DNA of 64,000 bases from Deltaproteobacteria bacterium (GCA_024279915.1 JAJRRB010000060.1:1-64000), one strand, 5' to 3'. Shown: positions 16,948 to 26,199, counted from the first letter of the stretch. The notes: a model not told the origin generated them from the sequence alone. Program-made: numbers and translations.

Positions 16948-17202
16948 ATGGACACAAGCGGAGAAGCATATTGGAAAGCAACACTGACGTTGATAGCCCA
17001 AGTACTGGCTGTCTGGTTTTTCGTCTCATTCGGTTGTGGCATCTTGTTCGCTGATGCTCTCAACAGCTTTAGCCTGGGTGGTTATCCACTGGGGTTCTGG
17101 TTTGCGCAGCAGGGATCGATGTATGTTTTCGTCATCCTCATCTTCGTCTATAAGCATCTTATGGGCAAACTCGACGAAAAATTTGATGTTCACGAAGAAT
17201 AA
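16948..17202 (+). CDS. DUF4212 small subunit of a sodium/solute symporter
   Basis: An 84-residue protein with two membrane helices (residues ~10-35 and ~50-72) and the sequence YPLGFWFAQQGSMYVFVILIFVY typical of DUF4212. AAGGAGG lies before the ATG. Members are always found directly upstream of an SSS-family symporter, here 12 bp away, and are thought to form its small subunit. Confidence 0.9.
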   Translation: MDTSGEAYWKATLTLIAQVLAVWFFVSFGCGILFADALNSFSLGGYPLGFWFAQQGSMYVFVILIFVYKHLMGKLDEKFDVHEE

Positions 17203-17214
17203 AGGAGCTATTAG

Positions 17215-19011
17215 ATGTCACTTCAAACTATGACCTATCTTGTTGTCGGCGCTACCTTTGCTTTATACATAGGTATCGCTATCTGGGCCCGCGCTGGTAG
17301 TACCAGTGAATTCTATGTTGCCGGTGGCGGCGTGCCTCCCGTCCTGAACGGTATGGCAACCGGTGCTGACTGGATGTCCGCAGCATCATTTATCTCGATG
17401 GCCGGCCTGATCGCCAATATGGGCTACGGCGGCGGTCTCTTCCTTATGGGTTGGACGGGTGGTTACGTTCTTCTGGCGATGCTGCTGGCACCTTACTTGC
17501 GTAAGTTTGGTAAGTTCACCGTGCCTCAGTTTGTCGGTGATCGTTATTATTCCAAGACTGCAAGTGTCGTGGCTGTAATGTGTCTGCTCGCCGCTTCCCT
17601 CACCTACATCATTGGTCAAATGACCGGTGTTGGTGTTGCATTCTCTCGTTTCCTGGGCGTTTCCAACTCAACAGGTGTATTTATCGGTATGGGTATTGTT
17701 TTCATGTACGCGGTTTTCGGCGGCATGAAAGGTATCACCTACACCCAGGTCGCTCAGTACTGCGTCCTGATCCTCGCATACACGATTCCTGCAATCTTTA
17801 TTTCAATGCAGCTGACCGGTAACCCTCTACCACAGCTTGGTCTGGGCGGCGGCTTTGTCGGTACAGACATGACACTGCTTGGTAAGCTTGATCAGGTCGT
17901 AATGGACCTCGGCTTCCCTCAGTACACCACGATGACTCGTATCAGCACGCTGAACATGTTCGTCTACACCATGTCACTGATGATCGGTACTGCTGGCCTG
18001 CCACACGTTATCATGCGTTTCTTTACGGTTCCCAAGGTTAAGGATGCACGCTCTTCCGCTGGTTGGGCACTCGTTTTCATCGCGATCCTCTACACCACGG
18101 CTCCTGGCGTTGCTGCTATGGCTCGCCTGAACCTGCATGCTTCTGTTAACACCGCTGTTATCTCTGGTGGCGATCTTTTCGCAGAATCTTCCAGTATCAA
18201 GTACGATGAGCGTCCTGACTGGATGAAGCGTTGGGAAGTTACTGGCCTGCTCAAGTTCGAAGACAAGAACGGCGACGGTCGTATCCAGTACTACAATGGT
18301 AAGAATCCTCCTGCTGCTGCTGTAGCTGCTGGCTGGAAAGGTAACGAGCTGTCAGTTAACCGTGACATCATGGTTCTTGCTAACCCGGAAGTTGCCAATC
18401 TGCCTAACTGGGTTATTGCTCTGGTTGCTGCTGGTGGTCTGGCTGCTGCACTTTCGACTGCTGCTGGTCTGCTTCTGGCGATCTCTTCGGCGATCTCTCA
18501 TGACCTTTTCAAGAACATCTTTATGCCTGACATGAGTGAGAAGAACGAGCTGATGACTGGTAAGATTGCCATGGCATGCTCCATTGTGGTCGCTGGTTAT
18601 CTCGGTCTCAATCCTCCGGACTTCGCAGCTGGTACCGTGGCAATCGCTTTCGGTCTCGCTGCTAGCTCGATCTTCCCTGCTCTGATGATGGGTATCTTCA
18701 ACAAGAAGATGAACAAAGAAGGTGCGATGGCAGGTATGTGCGCTGGTATCGGCGTCACCATGTTCTACGTCTTTGCCCATAAAGGGATCTTCTTCATCAA
18801 AGGAACCTCGTTCCTCGGCATGTTTGGTGGCAAGGCTAACTTCTGCATGGGTATTGAGCCGAATGCTTTCGGTGCAATCGGTGCCCTGGTTAACTTTGGT
18901 ACTGCCTATGTGGTCAGCAAGTTTACTCCTGCATGTCCTGATCACATTACTGCAATGGTCGAGAACGTACGTATCCCACGCGGATCCAAGGCCGTTGATG
19001 GTACTCATTAA
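17215..19011 (+). CDS. Sodium/solute symporter (acetate permease-like, SSS family)
   Basis: A 598-residue, roughly 13-helix transporter. Family marks include GADWMSAASFISMAG, the GQMTGVGVAFSRFLGV helix and the late GGLAAALSTAAGLLLAISSAISHD segment. A hydrophilic insert (about residues 320-390) is characteristic of the large VC_2705-type subgroup that pairs with DUF4212. Acetate or a similar monocarboxylate is the expected substrate, in line with an acetate oxidiser. Codon use is strongly biased and repeat-poor, suggesting high expression. A terminator follows at once. Confidence 0.88.
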   Translation: MSLQTMTYLVVGATFALYIGIAIWARAGSTSEFYVAGGGVPPVLNGMATGADWMSAASFISMAGLIANMGYGGGLFLMGWTGGYVLLAMLLAPYLRKFGKFTVPQFVGDRYYSKTASVVAVMCLLAASLTYIIGQMTGVGVAFSRFLGVSNSTGVFIGMGIVFMYAVFGGMKGITYTQVAQYCVLILAYTIPAIFISMQLTGNPLPQLGLGGGFVGTDMTLLGKLDQVVMDLGFPQYTTMTRISTLNMFVYTMSLMIGTAGLPHVIMRFFTVPKVKDARSSAGWALVFIAILYTTAPGVAAMARLNLHASVNTAVISGGDLFAESSSIKYDERPDWMKRWEVTGLLKFEDKNGDGRIQYYNGKNPPAAAVAAGWKGNELSVNRDIMVLANPEVANLPNWVIALVAAGGLAAALSTAAGLLLAISSAISHDLFKNIFMPDMSEKNELMTGKIAMACSIVVAGYLGLNPPDFAAGTVAIAFGLAASSIFPALMMGIFNKKMNKEGAMAGMCAGIGVTMFYVFAHKGIFFIKGTSFLGMFGGKANFCMGIEPNAFGAIGALVNFGTAYVVSKFTPACPDHITAMVENVRIPRGSKAVDGTH

Positions 19012-19057
19012 TACTAAGTTTTAGTGTGAATTAGATTGGGCAATTGCCTGATCATTT

Positions 19058-19089
19058 AACCCCGCCAGCCAGTCTGGCGGGGTTTTTTT
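19058..19089 (+). terminator. Terminator of the symporter operon
   Basis: AACCCCGCCAG-CCAGT-CTGGCGGGGTT followed by TTTTT. Confidence 0.9.
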
Positions 19090-19320
19090 ACAAAGATTCT
19101 GGTAACGACTCAACACAACAAAAAAGATGTTATTCCCGAGGGTGTAATCGGGAATTCAGACTTTAAAGACGTGAATCCAAGATAGAACCATTCGAGGATG
19201 ACAGACGTTTGTATTAACCGCTCAGATTTACAGATTTTGATTGCTTGCCCCTGCATCCTCAGGTACAAAAGAGTGCGAATTTATTTATGTTCTTCGACAA
19301 CAGATTCACGGGAGTATTGA

Positions 19321-19710
19321 ATGGTTTTTGATATAAGTATCGCTATCTCATTGATGTTGTTCATCGCAATGTTTCCCATGGCTTTTATCTGGCTGCGACG
19401 GGCATGGCGGATTTTCATCAAACATAATTATTCTGAAGTTGCCTTGAAACGTGGTGAGGGGCCACCAAATCCAAAAAAATGGGCTCCTGCAACTGGAATT
19501 ATCAACCTGGCAGCAGGTGGTACGGCTCTTGTGACCATCATCGGCGTTTTGCTGACCTTTGCTGGTTTCCCTAATATATTTTCCCCTTACAAAACCTGGA
19601 GTTCTATTGCCGGTGTGACGCTCTGGGCGAAAATCTTTGCTGATTTTATCGTCAGTAGGCAGGCACATCCGTTTGAGCTCGGCAGAAAGAAAAAGAAAGA
19701 GACGGAGTGA
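19321..19710 (+). CDS. Small membrane protein of unknown function
   Basis: A 129-residue protein with three likely membrane segments (about residues 6-28, 58-82 and 90-110) and a basic C-terminus (GRKKKKETE). No family recognised. Its stop codon touches the glyoxalase-like gene, so they share a transcript. The 310 bp before it contain only the symporter terminator. Confidence 0.65.
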   Translation: MVFDISIAISLMLFIAMFPMAFIWLRRAWRIFIKHNYSEVALKRGEGPPNPKKWAPATGIINLAAGGTALVTIIGVLLTFAGFPNIFSPYKTWSSIAGVTLWAKIFADFIVSRQAHPFELGRKKKKETE

Positions 19711-19712
19711 CC

Positions 19713-20093
19713 ATGGCTTACCAGATGATTCATTCCTGTATCCGGGTTATGGATTTGGAGAAATCGGAGAAGTTTTATCAGGAGGCTCTTGGCTTTGAAG
19801 TCTTTCGTCGCAAGAAGTTTCCTGAATACAAGTTTGAACTGAGTTATCTACGTTCTTCTGGTAGTGATTTTGAACTTGAATTGACCTGGAACTACGATCA
19901 GACTGCGCCATATGAGTTGGGTAATGGTTATTCGCATCTGGCCGTCGGTGTTGCTGATCTTGAGGCTTCACATAAGCAACATGTAGAGATGGGGCTTGAG
20001 CCAAAGCCACTTAAGGGGTTGCCTGGGCAAGGAGCACGCTTTTATTTCCTTACCGACCCAGATGGCTACCTGGTTGAGGTGGTAAAAGTCTGA
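19713..20093 (+). CDS. Glyoxalase I-like VOC protein
   Basis: A 126-residue protein of two beta-alpha-beta-beta-beta modules. It aligns by eye with lactoylglutathione lyase: metal ligands H (MIHSCIRV), E (FELELTWNY), H (YSHLAVGV) and E (GYLVEVV) fall where GloA has them. It would isomerise the hemithioacetal of methylglyoxal, or a related thiol adduct. ATG at 19713 is favoured (GGAG 5 bases upstream); a GTG at 19707 overlapping the previous stop is the alternative. Confidence 0.8.
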   Translation: MAYQMIHSCIRVMDLEKSEKFYQEALGFEVFRRKKFPEYKFELSYLRSSGSDFELELTWNYDQTAPYELGNGYSHLAVGVADLEASHKQHVEMGLEPKPLKGLPGQGARFYFLTDPDGYLVEVVKV

Positions 20094-20117
20094 TTTCTCC
20101 TTTTTCTGATTCATAAT

Positions 20118-20157
20118 AAAAAAGCAGGTCTTGTCGATTGACAAGACCTGCTTTTTT
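20118..20157. terminator. Bidirectional terminator
   Basis: AAAAAAGCAGGTCTTGTC-GATT-GACAAGACCTGCTTTTTT. It serves the glyoxalase gene on one strand and the tRNA gene on the other. Confidence 0.88.
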
Positions 20158-20158
20158 G

Positions 20159-20234
20159 TGGAGCCGTTGATCCGAATCGAACGGACGACCTGCTCATTAC
20201 GAGTGAGCTGCTCTACCGACTGAGCTACAACGGC
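20159..20234 (-). tRNA. tRNA-Thr (anticodon CGT)
   Basis: A complete cloverleaf on the minus strand: acceptor GCCGTTG/CAACGGC, D arm TAGCTCAGTCGGTAGAGC, anticodon arm GCTCA-CTCGTAA-TGAGC, TTCGATTC T-loop region, and an encoded CCA end. The anticodon CGT reads ACG codons. A terminator follows directly. Confidence 0.97.
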
Positions 20235-20403
20235 AAACTTTACCAATGCTCAGGTATTTAACATAAATGCGTTCAGATAATTAACATAAACCCCCTTCAC
20301 TTTCAATCAAATTGCACGTCGCGCTTATCAGAACATGCAATGAAAACAGCGTCCAACTGTAGGTTATAGCTCATTCGAAAATGCAGTCATTGTTGGATCT
20401 ACG

Positions 20404-21558
20404 TTAATCCCCTAATGCCTGTTCAAGGTCAGCGATGATGTCTTCAACTGACTCCGTGCCAACAGAAAGGCGCAACAGGCTTTCACAGATGCCGAGACGT
20501 AGTCGTTCGGCTTCCGGAATATCACCGTGAGTCTGTATCGCTGGCAGTGTCATAAGCGATTCTACGCCACCAAGACTCTCGGCAAATGAAATCAAACGTA
20601 GGCGCTTGAGAACTGCTCTGGCCAGTTCATCACTCTCAACCCGAAAAGAAAGCATCCCGCCAAAACCCTTTGCCTGCTTGCATGAGAGTTCGTGGCCGGG
20701 ATGACTTTTAAGGCCGGGATAGTAGATATCTGTTACTTTGGGATGTTGTTCCAGCCAGCTTGCGACAAGCATAGCGCTCAGGCAGTGACGATCAATACGC
20801 AGTGTCAGGGTCTTGAGGCTGCGGAGTAGCAGCCAGCAATCAAATGGTGGCAGAACTGCTCCGGTCGAATTCTGCAGAAAATAAAGTTGATCACCTAACT
20901 CCTCCTCACGAGCCACCAGAACGCCAGCGCAGAGGTCATTGTGGCCCCCAAGGTACTTAGTGGCACTGTAGATGACGACATCAGCTCCGAATTCACAGGG
21001 GCGCTGCAATACAGGGCTCAGAAAGGTGTTGTCGACAGCAAAGAGCAGTTTGCGTTCACGACAGAGTTGACCCAGAGCGGCAAGATCAGAGATGCCGAGC
21101 AAGGGGTTGCCAGGAGTTTCTACCAGCAGGGCTCTCGTATTCTTGGTAATTGCTTCTGCTACAGCAGTTGTGTTTGTCGTGTCTACATAAGTGACCTTGA
21201 GTCCAAAATTAGCAAAGATCTGGTCAAGAACACGGTAAGTTCCGCCATAGAGATCCTCGCTGACGACCATATGGTCACCTTGAGTGAAGTGCAGAAAAAA
21301 GGTGGTCAATGCTGCCATTCCTGACGAGAAAGCCAGACCGCGAGCACCTCCTTCAAGTTCTGCCAGACCCTTTTCCAGGATCTCTCTGGTTGGGTTGATT
21401 GAGCGGGTGTAATCATAGCCGGTTGATTCGCCGACGCCCGGGTGACGATATGTGGCACTTAGATGAATTGGCGGGCTGATGGCTCCGGTCCGTTCATCGG
21501 TGCCGACACCAAGTTGGACCAGGTGGGTTTCCAGAGAATACTTTTGTTCTGATTTCAT
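20404..21558 (-). CDS. Transsulfuration PLP enzyme (cystathionine gamma-synthase/lyase family)
   Basis: A 384-residue Cys/Met-metabolism PLP enzyme. The lysine that binds PLP is in SATKYLGGHND, and the family segments SSGMAALTTF, VETPGNPLLG and SLGGVESL are present. It could make cystathionine, cleave it, or act as methionine gamma-lyase; sequence alone does not decide. The start at 21558 has GAGGAGG and is fixed by the SAM-I riboswitch upstream, which occupies the longer open frame. Control by SAM points to methionine synthesis, and the gene lies just downstream of cysteine synthase. Confidence 0.85.
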   Translation of the reverse strand: MKSEQKYSLETHLVQLGVGTDERTGAISPPIHLSATYRHPGVGESTGYDYTRSINPTREILEKGLAELEGGARGLAFSSGMAALTTFFLHFTQGDHMVVSEDLYGGTYRVLDQIFANFGLKVTYVDTTNTTAVAEAITKNTRALLVETPGNPLLGISDLAALGQLCRERKLLFAVDNTFLSPVLQRPCEFGADVVIYSATKYLGGHNDLCAGVLVAREEELGDQLYFLQNSTGAVLPPFDCWLLLRSLKTLTLRIDRHCLSAMLVASWLEQHPKVTDIYYPGLKSHPGHELSCKQAKGFGGMLSFRVESDELARAVLKRLRLISFAESLGGVESLMTLPAIQTHGDIPEAERLRLGICESLLRLSVGTESVEDIIADLEQALGD

Positions 21559-21590
21559 TTGACCTCCTCGACTGGTGAGAAGGGAATAGG

Positions 21591-21620
21591 AAACCCCCTC
21601 TCGGATTCTTGAGAAGGGGC
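21591..21620 (-). terminator. Expression-platform terminator of the SAM riboswitch
   Basis: On the minus strand CCCCTTCTC pairs with GAGAGGGGG across an 8-base loop (nine pairs, one G-U), followed by TTT. It lies between the aptamer and the ribosome site. Confidence 0.6.
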
Positions 21621-21660
21621 CTGGAGAGACAATTAGTAACAGTTCTCTGAGCTCCGTCCC

Positions 21661-21782
21661 CATCTTCCCCCGGAAATCCGGAGCAGGAATTAGCACCTGT
21701 CATGCGCCTTCGCATAAAGCTATGGCACATCGGTTGCTGTGGCTTCGCAGGGCCTGTCCCTCCACCACTCTTGATAAAGACG
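21661..21782 (-). promoter_or_regulatory. SAM-I (S-box) riboswitch
   Basis: The minus strand carries the S-box consensus: CTTTATCAAGAGTGGTGGAG, GGGACAGGCCCTGCGAAGCC, CAGCAACC and GGTGCTAATTCCTGC. Outer P1 is CGTCTT at the 5' end with AAGATG at the 3' end. With SAM bound, transcription of the downstream transsulfuration gene should end at the terminator at 21591-21620. Confidence 0.93.
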
Positions 21783-21892
21783 CTGCTGTTAAGCAACTAT
21801 GTGACTATAGAGATAGAGAATCATAAGGCAAAAGTCAACTAAAAAGGTAGTGTATGGCTTTTGTTAACTCATCCCTTCTCTGTAGAAAGATC

Positions 21893-22849
21893 TTAGACAA
21901 TCCCCTCGTAAAGAACGCTGGTAAGGTAACGTTCTCCAGAATCAGGTAAAATTGCGACAATAGTTTTGCCCTTGAATTCTGGCAGCACTGCCAGTCTTAC
22001 TGCAACCGCTGCCGCTGCACCGCAGGAGATGCCGGAGAGGATGCCTTCTTCTCTGGCTAGACGGCGGGCGTATTCAATAGACTCGTCGTTACTGACCTGC
22101 TCAACGCGGTCAACCAGTGCCAGATCGAGATTCTCAGGAATAAAACCAGCACCGATGCCTTGAATCTTGTGCGGACCGGGTTGTAAAGCCTCGCCTGCAA
22201 GCTTTTGAGTGATTACAGGACTATCCTCTGGCTCCACAGCCACAGAAAGAATCTGTTTGCCACGGACTTCTTTGAAATAGCGTGAAACCCCGGTAATTGT
22301 ACCGCCAGTACCGACCCCTGAGATGAGAACATCGACATTGCCATCGGTGTCGTCCCAGATCTCAGGTCCGGTGGTTTTGAGGTGAATCGCAGGGTTGGCC
22401 GGATTATTGAACTGGTGCGGAAGAAAATAACGGTCAGGGTCGCTTGCAGCAATAGCTTCCGCTTCTGCGATCGCACCGCCCATCCCTTTGGCCCCTGGTG
22501 TCAAGATCAGATTGGCGCCCAAAGCTTTGAGAACCTTGCGGCGCTCAAGGCTCATCGTTTCTGGCATAGTCAGAGTGATCGGGATACCGCGTGCTGCAGC
22601 AACAAAAGCGAGAGCGATCCCGGTATTGCCACTGGTCGGCTCAATCAGTTCCCGTCCGGGCCCAAGTAGCCCTTTCTCTTCGGCGTCCCAGATCATTGAG
22701 GCACCGATGCGACACTTGACTGAATAGGCTGGATTGCGTCCCTCTATTTTCCCAAGGATCGTGGCACCCCCCTCTGCGCCGATACGGTTCAGTCGCACCA
22801 AAGGCGTGCGTCCAATTGAAAGTGAATTGTCTGTGTATATCTGGCTCAT
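21893..22849 (-). CDS. cysK: Cysteine synthase A
   Basis: A 318-residue fold-type II PLP enzyme making cysteine from O-acetylserine and sulfide. The PLP lysine is in [11 protein letters not shown], and the substrate loop [10 protein letters not shown] and the GTGGTITG phosphate cup are present. AAGGAG precedes the ATG at 22849. The end [19 protein letters not shown] is the usual CysK ending, whose final residues bind serine acetyltransferase. The SAM riboswitch lies between it and the next gene, so cysK itself is not under that switch. Confidence 0.93.
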   Translation of the reverse strand: MSQIYTDNSLSIGRTPLVRLNRIGAEGGATILGKIEGRNPAYSVKCRIGASMIWDAEEKGLLGPGRELIEPTSGNTGIALAFVAAARGIPITLTMPETMSLERRKVLKALGANLILTPGAKGMGGAIAEAEAIAASDPDRYFLPHQFNNPANPAIHLKTTGPEIWDDTDGNVDVLISGVGTGGTITGVSRYFKEVRGKQILSVAVEPEDSPVITQKLAGEALQPGPHKIQGIGAGFIPENLDLALVDRVEQVSNDESIEYARRLAREEGILSGISCGAAAAVAVRLAVLPEFKGKTIVAILPDSGERYLTSVLYEGIV

Positions 22850-23021
22850 AGTAAACTCCTTGCTAAACTTAATGCACATATTCAACCGGCCTATGTAGAG
22901 GCTACTAAAGCAGACATAAAAGGTCAAGTACATAACAGCATAAAAAAGTCGAGCACCGTACAAAGTGTCGCACACAGTTTAAATATATTATGAGGTTTTC
23001 TTCAGGAGGAAGTGCCAGATG

Positions 23022-23060
23022 AAAAAGACCTTTGCCAGATTGATGGCAAAGGTCTTTCTA
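23022..23060 (-). terminator. Terminator of the small zinc-ribbon gene
   Basis: AAAGACCTTTGCCA-GATTGA-TGGCAAAGGTCTTT, a 14-bp perfect stem. It stands 25 bp beyond the small minus-strand gene. Confidence 0.7.
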
Positions 23061-23084
23061 AATTTCGATGTGGTCGATAGATGG

Positions 23085-23252
23085 TTAGTGGCGTGTGTGA
23101 CACTTGGCGCAGGGGAATGTGTCAATATCCTGAGTGTTGTAATTACACTCTTCGCACGACATCTCAAAGTCTCCCCATACTGGTTTGGTAAAGCTTGGGA
23201 TCCTTTGGGAGAGTTGTTTTTTGTTCAGTTTTTTGTCTGGAGTCTTTTGCAT
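23085..23252 (-). CDS. Small protein with two CxxC pairs
   Basis: A 55-residue protein, start ATG with GGAG upstream. The first half is Lys/Gln-rich and the end has CEEC and CAKCHTRH. Although CAKCH fits a haem motif, there is no signal peptide, so a zinc ribbon in the cytoplasm is more likely. No family recognised. A plus-strand ORF with a good ribosome site covers the same DNA but contains the terminator stem and looks like a shadow. Confidence 0.55.
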   Translation of the reverse strand: MQKTPDKKLNKKQLSQRIPSFTKPVWGDFEMSCEECNYNTQDIDTFPCAKCHTRH

Positions 23253-23408
23253 GGCTATCTCCTTTCCGTAAAAAAACATTACATTAGATATATTCTATCT
23301 GAAGTACCTAAATTATCAAGCTTTTTTGGTTTTGTTAAGGATTGCTAAAGAAATAGCCTGTTTGCCTGGGGAAAATATAGCTGCGCTAAAAAAAACTTTA
23401 GATCTTTT

Positions 23409-23505
23409 GGACACGGATAAGAATCTGATTTACACGGATCAAGCAAAATCTAAGGCTTTATGTTCCTGTCTCTAAATCCGTGTTCATCCGTGTAATCCGT
23501 GTCCC
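23409..23505. repeat. Inverted ATCCGTGT-type dispersed repeat
   Basis: The left arm (23409-23440, GGACACGGAT...TACACGGAT) is an inverted version of the right arm (23475-23505, ATCCGTGTTCATCCGTGT...ATCCGTGTCC). Inside each arm ATCCGTGT is itself repeated. The 338-bp gap 23253-23590 holds nothing else of note. Confidence 0.6.
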
Positions 23506-23590
23506 GTTTTTTTCTTTGTATTGTTTGAGAGATAGGGAGCGTGAAGTGGGGTGTGGAAGACTGTTTTGAATAAGGTTGATAAGGGTACAT

Positions 23591-24316
23591 TTAACCGCCA
23601 AGGTAGGCCTTTTTAACCTCTGGATTCCCCAACAATTCCTCACTGGTCCCCTCGGCAACAATATTGCCAGTATCAAGAACATAACCTCGGTGGGCTAAGT
23701 GGAGGGCCAGGTTTGCATTTTGCTCAACGAGAAGAATGGTCATTCCTTCTTCATTCAACTGCTTGAGCTTACGGAACAACTCGTACTTTAACACTGGCGC
23801 CAGGCCCATCGAGGGTTCATCGAGGAGCAGAAACTTACAGCCGGTCATCAGTGCACGCCCGACCGCCAGCATCTGCTGTTCACCACCAGAGAGTGATTCA
23901 CTCCGCTGTTTACGACGTTCCTTTAAGCGCGGAAATAGATCAAAAATCCGCTCATATTCTGCATCCAGGTCGGCATCCTTCTCGCGGGCATAAGTCGCTA
24001 TCTTTAAATTTTCCATAACCGTCAGGTTACCGAAAATCCGCCGTCCTTCAGGAGAGAGAGCCAGGTGCAGTTCTTTGACCACATCGCTTGGCTTGGTCTT
24101 GAGGATCGACTCACCCTGAAACTTGATATCCCCGGCAATAACACGCGGAGCTTCAGGCGGAGGCAAGCGGGTAATGGTGTGAAGACTGGTGGTCTTTCCG
24201 GCACCGTTGGCACCGATCAGGGTCACGATTTCGCCCTCATTCACATGAAAGCTGATCCCGTGCAAAGCCTGGATATTACCGTATTTAACTTCGAGATTTT
24301 CGACTTGCAGAAGCAT
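23591..24316 (-). CDS. livF: Branched-chain amino-acid ABC transporter ATPase LivF
   Basis: A 241-residue ATPase with Walker A GANGAGKTT, signature LSGGEQQ, Walker B FLLLDEPSMGLAP and switch His replaced in the VEQN context typical of LivF. It energises uptake through LivHM together with LivG. Its start touches the LivG stop by one base. It is last in livJHMGF. Confidence 0.93.
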   Translation of the reverse strand: MLLQVENLEVKYGNIQALHGISFHVNEGEIVTLIGANGAGKTTSLHTITRLPPPEAPRVIAGDIKFQGESILKTKPSDVVKELHLALSPEGRRIFGNLTVMENLKIATYAREKDADLDAEYERIFDLFPRLKERRKQRSESLSGGEQQMLAVGRALMTGCKFLLLDEPSMGLAPVLKYELFRKLKQLNEEGMTILLVEQNANLALHLAHRGYVLDTGNIVAEGTSEELLGNPEVKKAYLGG

Positions 24317-25116
24317 CAGATATTATCATCTCCCAGGTAGGCGGTGATGACCGCGGGATGGTTGCGGATCTGCTCCGGGTTGCCATCGGTTATGGTTTCA
24401 CCGAAGTCGATCACCTTGATCTGCGTGGCTAGTTCCATCATAACGTCCATGTGGTGCTCAATCATCCAAATGGTCACGTCAAAGGTATCGTGGATCCAGC
24501 GTATCAGCCGAATCAGATCTTTCGCGTCGGCCGAGTTGAGCCCGGCGGCTGGTTCGTCGAGCAGCAGCAGTTTCGGGTGGCTCGATAGCGCGCGGGCTAT
24601 CTCCAGCTTGCGCTGGGTGCCGTAGGGCAGGTTCTTCGGTAGCTCTTCAGCGTAGCGTTTCAGATCGAAGACGTCGAGCAGTTCTTCGGCCTCTTTGGTG
24701 ATCTGCTCCTCTCTCGCCTGATAGCGTTTGCTGCGGGCAATGGCATGGAAAAAACCGTAGCCGAGTTGATTGTGCTGTGCGACGCGGATATTATCCAGCA
24801 CCGTCATGTCGTTCCAGAGGCGGATGTTTTGAAAGGTGCGGGCCACACCCAGGGCGGTGACCTTGTGTGGTCTGAGTTCGGCGGTAGGGTTGCCGTCGAC
24901 AAGAATCTGCCCCTCGGTCGGCTGATAGAAGCCACTGACCAGGTTAAAGACCGTCGTTTTGCCAGCGCCGTTGGGACCGATCAGTCCGCAGAGCTCTCCC
25001 GGCATCAGTGTGACATTGAAGTCTTTGAGCGCTGTCAGACCGCCGAAGCGCTGGGTCAAGCCGCGTACTTCAAGGACTGGCGTCGGTTCCGTTTGTATTT
25101 GTGTCTGTGCCATCAT
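24316..25116 (-). CDS. livG: Branched-chain amino-acid ABC transporter ATPase LivG
   Basis: A 266-residue ATPase with Walker A GPNGAGKTT, a signature region reading NLPYGTQRKLEIARAL, Walker B LLLLDEPAAGLN and MIEHHMDVMMEL, as in LivG. Two ATGs in a row (25116, 25113) allow either start. It overlaps livM by 4 bp. Confidence 0.93.
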   Translation of the reverse strand: MMAQTQIQTEPTPVLEVRGLTQRFGGLTALKDFNVTLMPGELCGLIGPNGAGKTTVFNLVSGFYQPTEGQILVDGNPTAELRPHKVTALGVARTFQNIRLWNDMTVLDNIRVAQHNQLGYGFFHAIARSKRYQAREEQITKEAEELLDVFDLKRYAEELPKNLPYGTQRKLEIARALSSHPKLLLLDEPAAGLNSADAKDLIRLIRWIHDTFDVTIWMIEHHMDVMMELATQIKVIDFGETITDGNPEQIRNHPAVITAYLGDDNI

Positions 25117-26183
25117 TTAAACCTGTAAAATTTCTTCAGTTTGGGGAAGACATCTCCCAATTCCCGATTGCCCATGATTCCTTCGGAGCGGAACTGCATC
25201 ACAATGATCAGTAGCAGCGGGATCATAACCCACTTGATGACGCCTGCTGAAGGTTCCCAGTCGGGAAACATAAAGGTGATCGGTGAGAGCAGGCCATCGA
25301 CGATCGCTTGGGAGCGGAGCACTTCTAGCAAGCCGGTGAAAATGATGGCGGAAATGACGGCGCCGGACAGAGAGCCCATGCCGCCGAGATAGACCATTAC
25401 CAGAGCCTCAGTCGATTTGAGGATATTGAAGGACTGCGGGTTCACGTAGCCGATGATGTGTGCGTAAAGACCGCCCGCACACCCCGCCAGGCCGGCGGCG
25501 AGCATGAAGTTGATGATCTTGATCTTGTTGGTGTTGACGCTCATGATCTCGGCCGCCACTTCGTCCTGACAGATGGCGTTGACGCCCTTGCCATAGGTGG
25601 AGGAGATGAAGCGTCGGATTACCCAGACCGAAAAGACGGTGAAGTTGATTACCCAGAAAAGCATCCAGGGGCCATCAAAGATATCGACCATTGCCCAGAC
25701 GGTACCCTTCATCCCCTGAAAACCGCGCGAGCCGCCGACGAAGTCCATGTTCTCTATGGCCGAGATGATCATGTAGTTGACGGCGATGGAAATGATAGCC
25801 AGGTAGTCGTCACGGGTTTTGAAGGATGGAACCGAAATCAGCAGCGAGGATACAGCGGCCACCGCTCCACCGATCAGCAGGATGATGGGAAAAACGAACA
25901 GTACTGAGGCGGCCGGCAGCAGCGGATCGCCGAACTTAGTGCCGAAACATAACACCGACAGGACCGACGAAATATAGGCACCAATGCACATGAAAGCCGC
26001 GTGGCCACAGGTGAATTCGCCCATATTGCCGTTGACCAGGTTCAAACTGGTGGACATCATGATGTTGATGCCGATGGTCATGACGACAATTTGGATGTAG
26101 CCATCAATGATGCGGAAATGAGCGGCGAACAGTAGCCCGATAGCGAAGACGACCAGCAGGATGTTGAGAGAGTATTTTTTCAT
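25113..26183 (-). CDS. livM: Branched-chain amino-acid ABC permease LivM
   Basis: A 356-residue permease of about nine helices, with NLVNGNMGEFTCGHAAFMCIGAY near the N-terminus and the GGMGSLSGAV cytoplasmic loop that docks on the ATPases. The ATG at 26183 with GGGAG upstream is preferred to a TTG five codons earlier. Confidence 0.92.
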   Translation of the reverse strand: MKKYSLNILLVVFAIGLLFAAHFRIIDGYIQIVVMTIGINIMMSTSLNLVNGNMGEFTCGHAAFMCIGAYISSVLSVLCFGTKFGDPLLPAASVLFVFPIILLIGGAVAAVSSLLISVPSFKTRDDYLAIISIAVNYMIISAIENMDFVGGSRGFQGMKGTVWAMVDIFDGPWMLFWVINFTVFSVWVIRRFISSTYGKGVNAICQDEVAAEIMSVNTNKIKIINFMLAAGLAGCAGGLYAHIIGYVNPQSFNILKSTEALVMVYLGGMGSLSGAVISAIIFTGLLEVLRSQAIVDGLLSPITFMFPDWEPSAGVIKWVMIPLLLIIVMQFRSEGIMGNRELGDVFPKLKKFYRFK

Positions 26184-26199
26184 ATCTTTATCTCCCAAC

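Noticed and set aside
21559-21696. 46-residue N-terminal extension of the transsulfuration enzyme
   Set aside because: The DNA is the riboswitch and its terminator, and a strong ribosome site marks the inner ATG.
23085-23252. CAKCH read as a cytochrome c haem site
   Set aside because: No signal peptide, so haem attachment in the periplasm is unlikely; a zinc ribbon fits the paired CxxC.
23019-23348. A plus-strand 109-residue ORF with AGGAGGA before its ATG
   Set aside because: It contains the perfect terminator stem and lies opposite the small CxxC protein, which has its own ribosome site and a more protein-like sequence.
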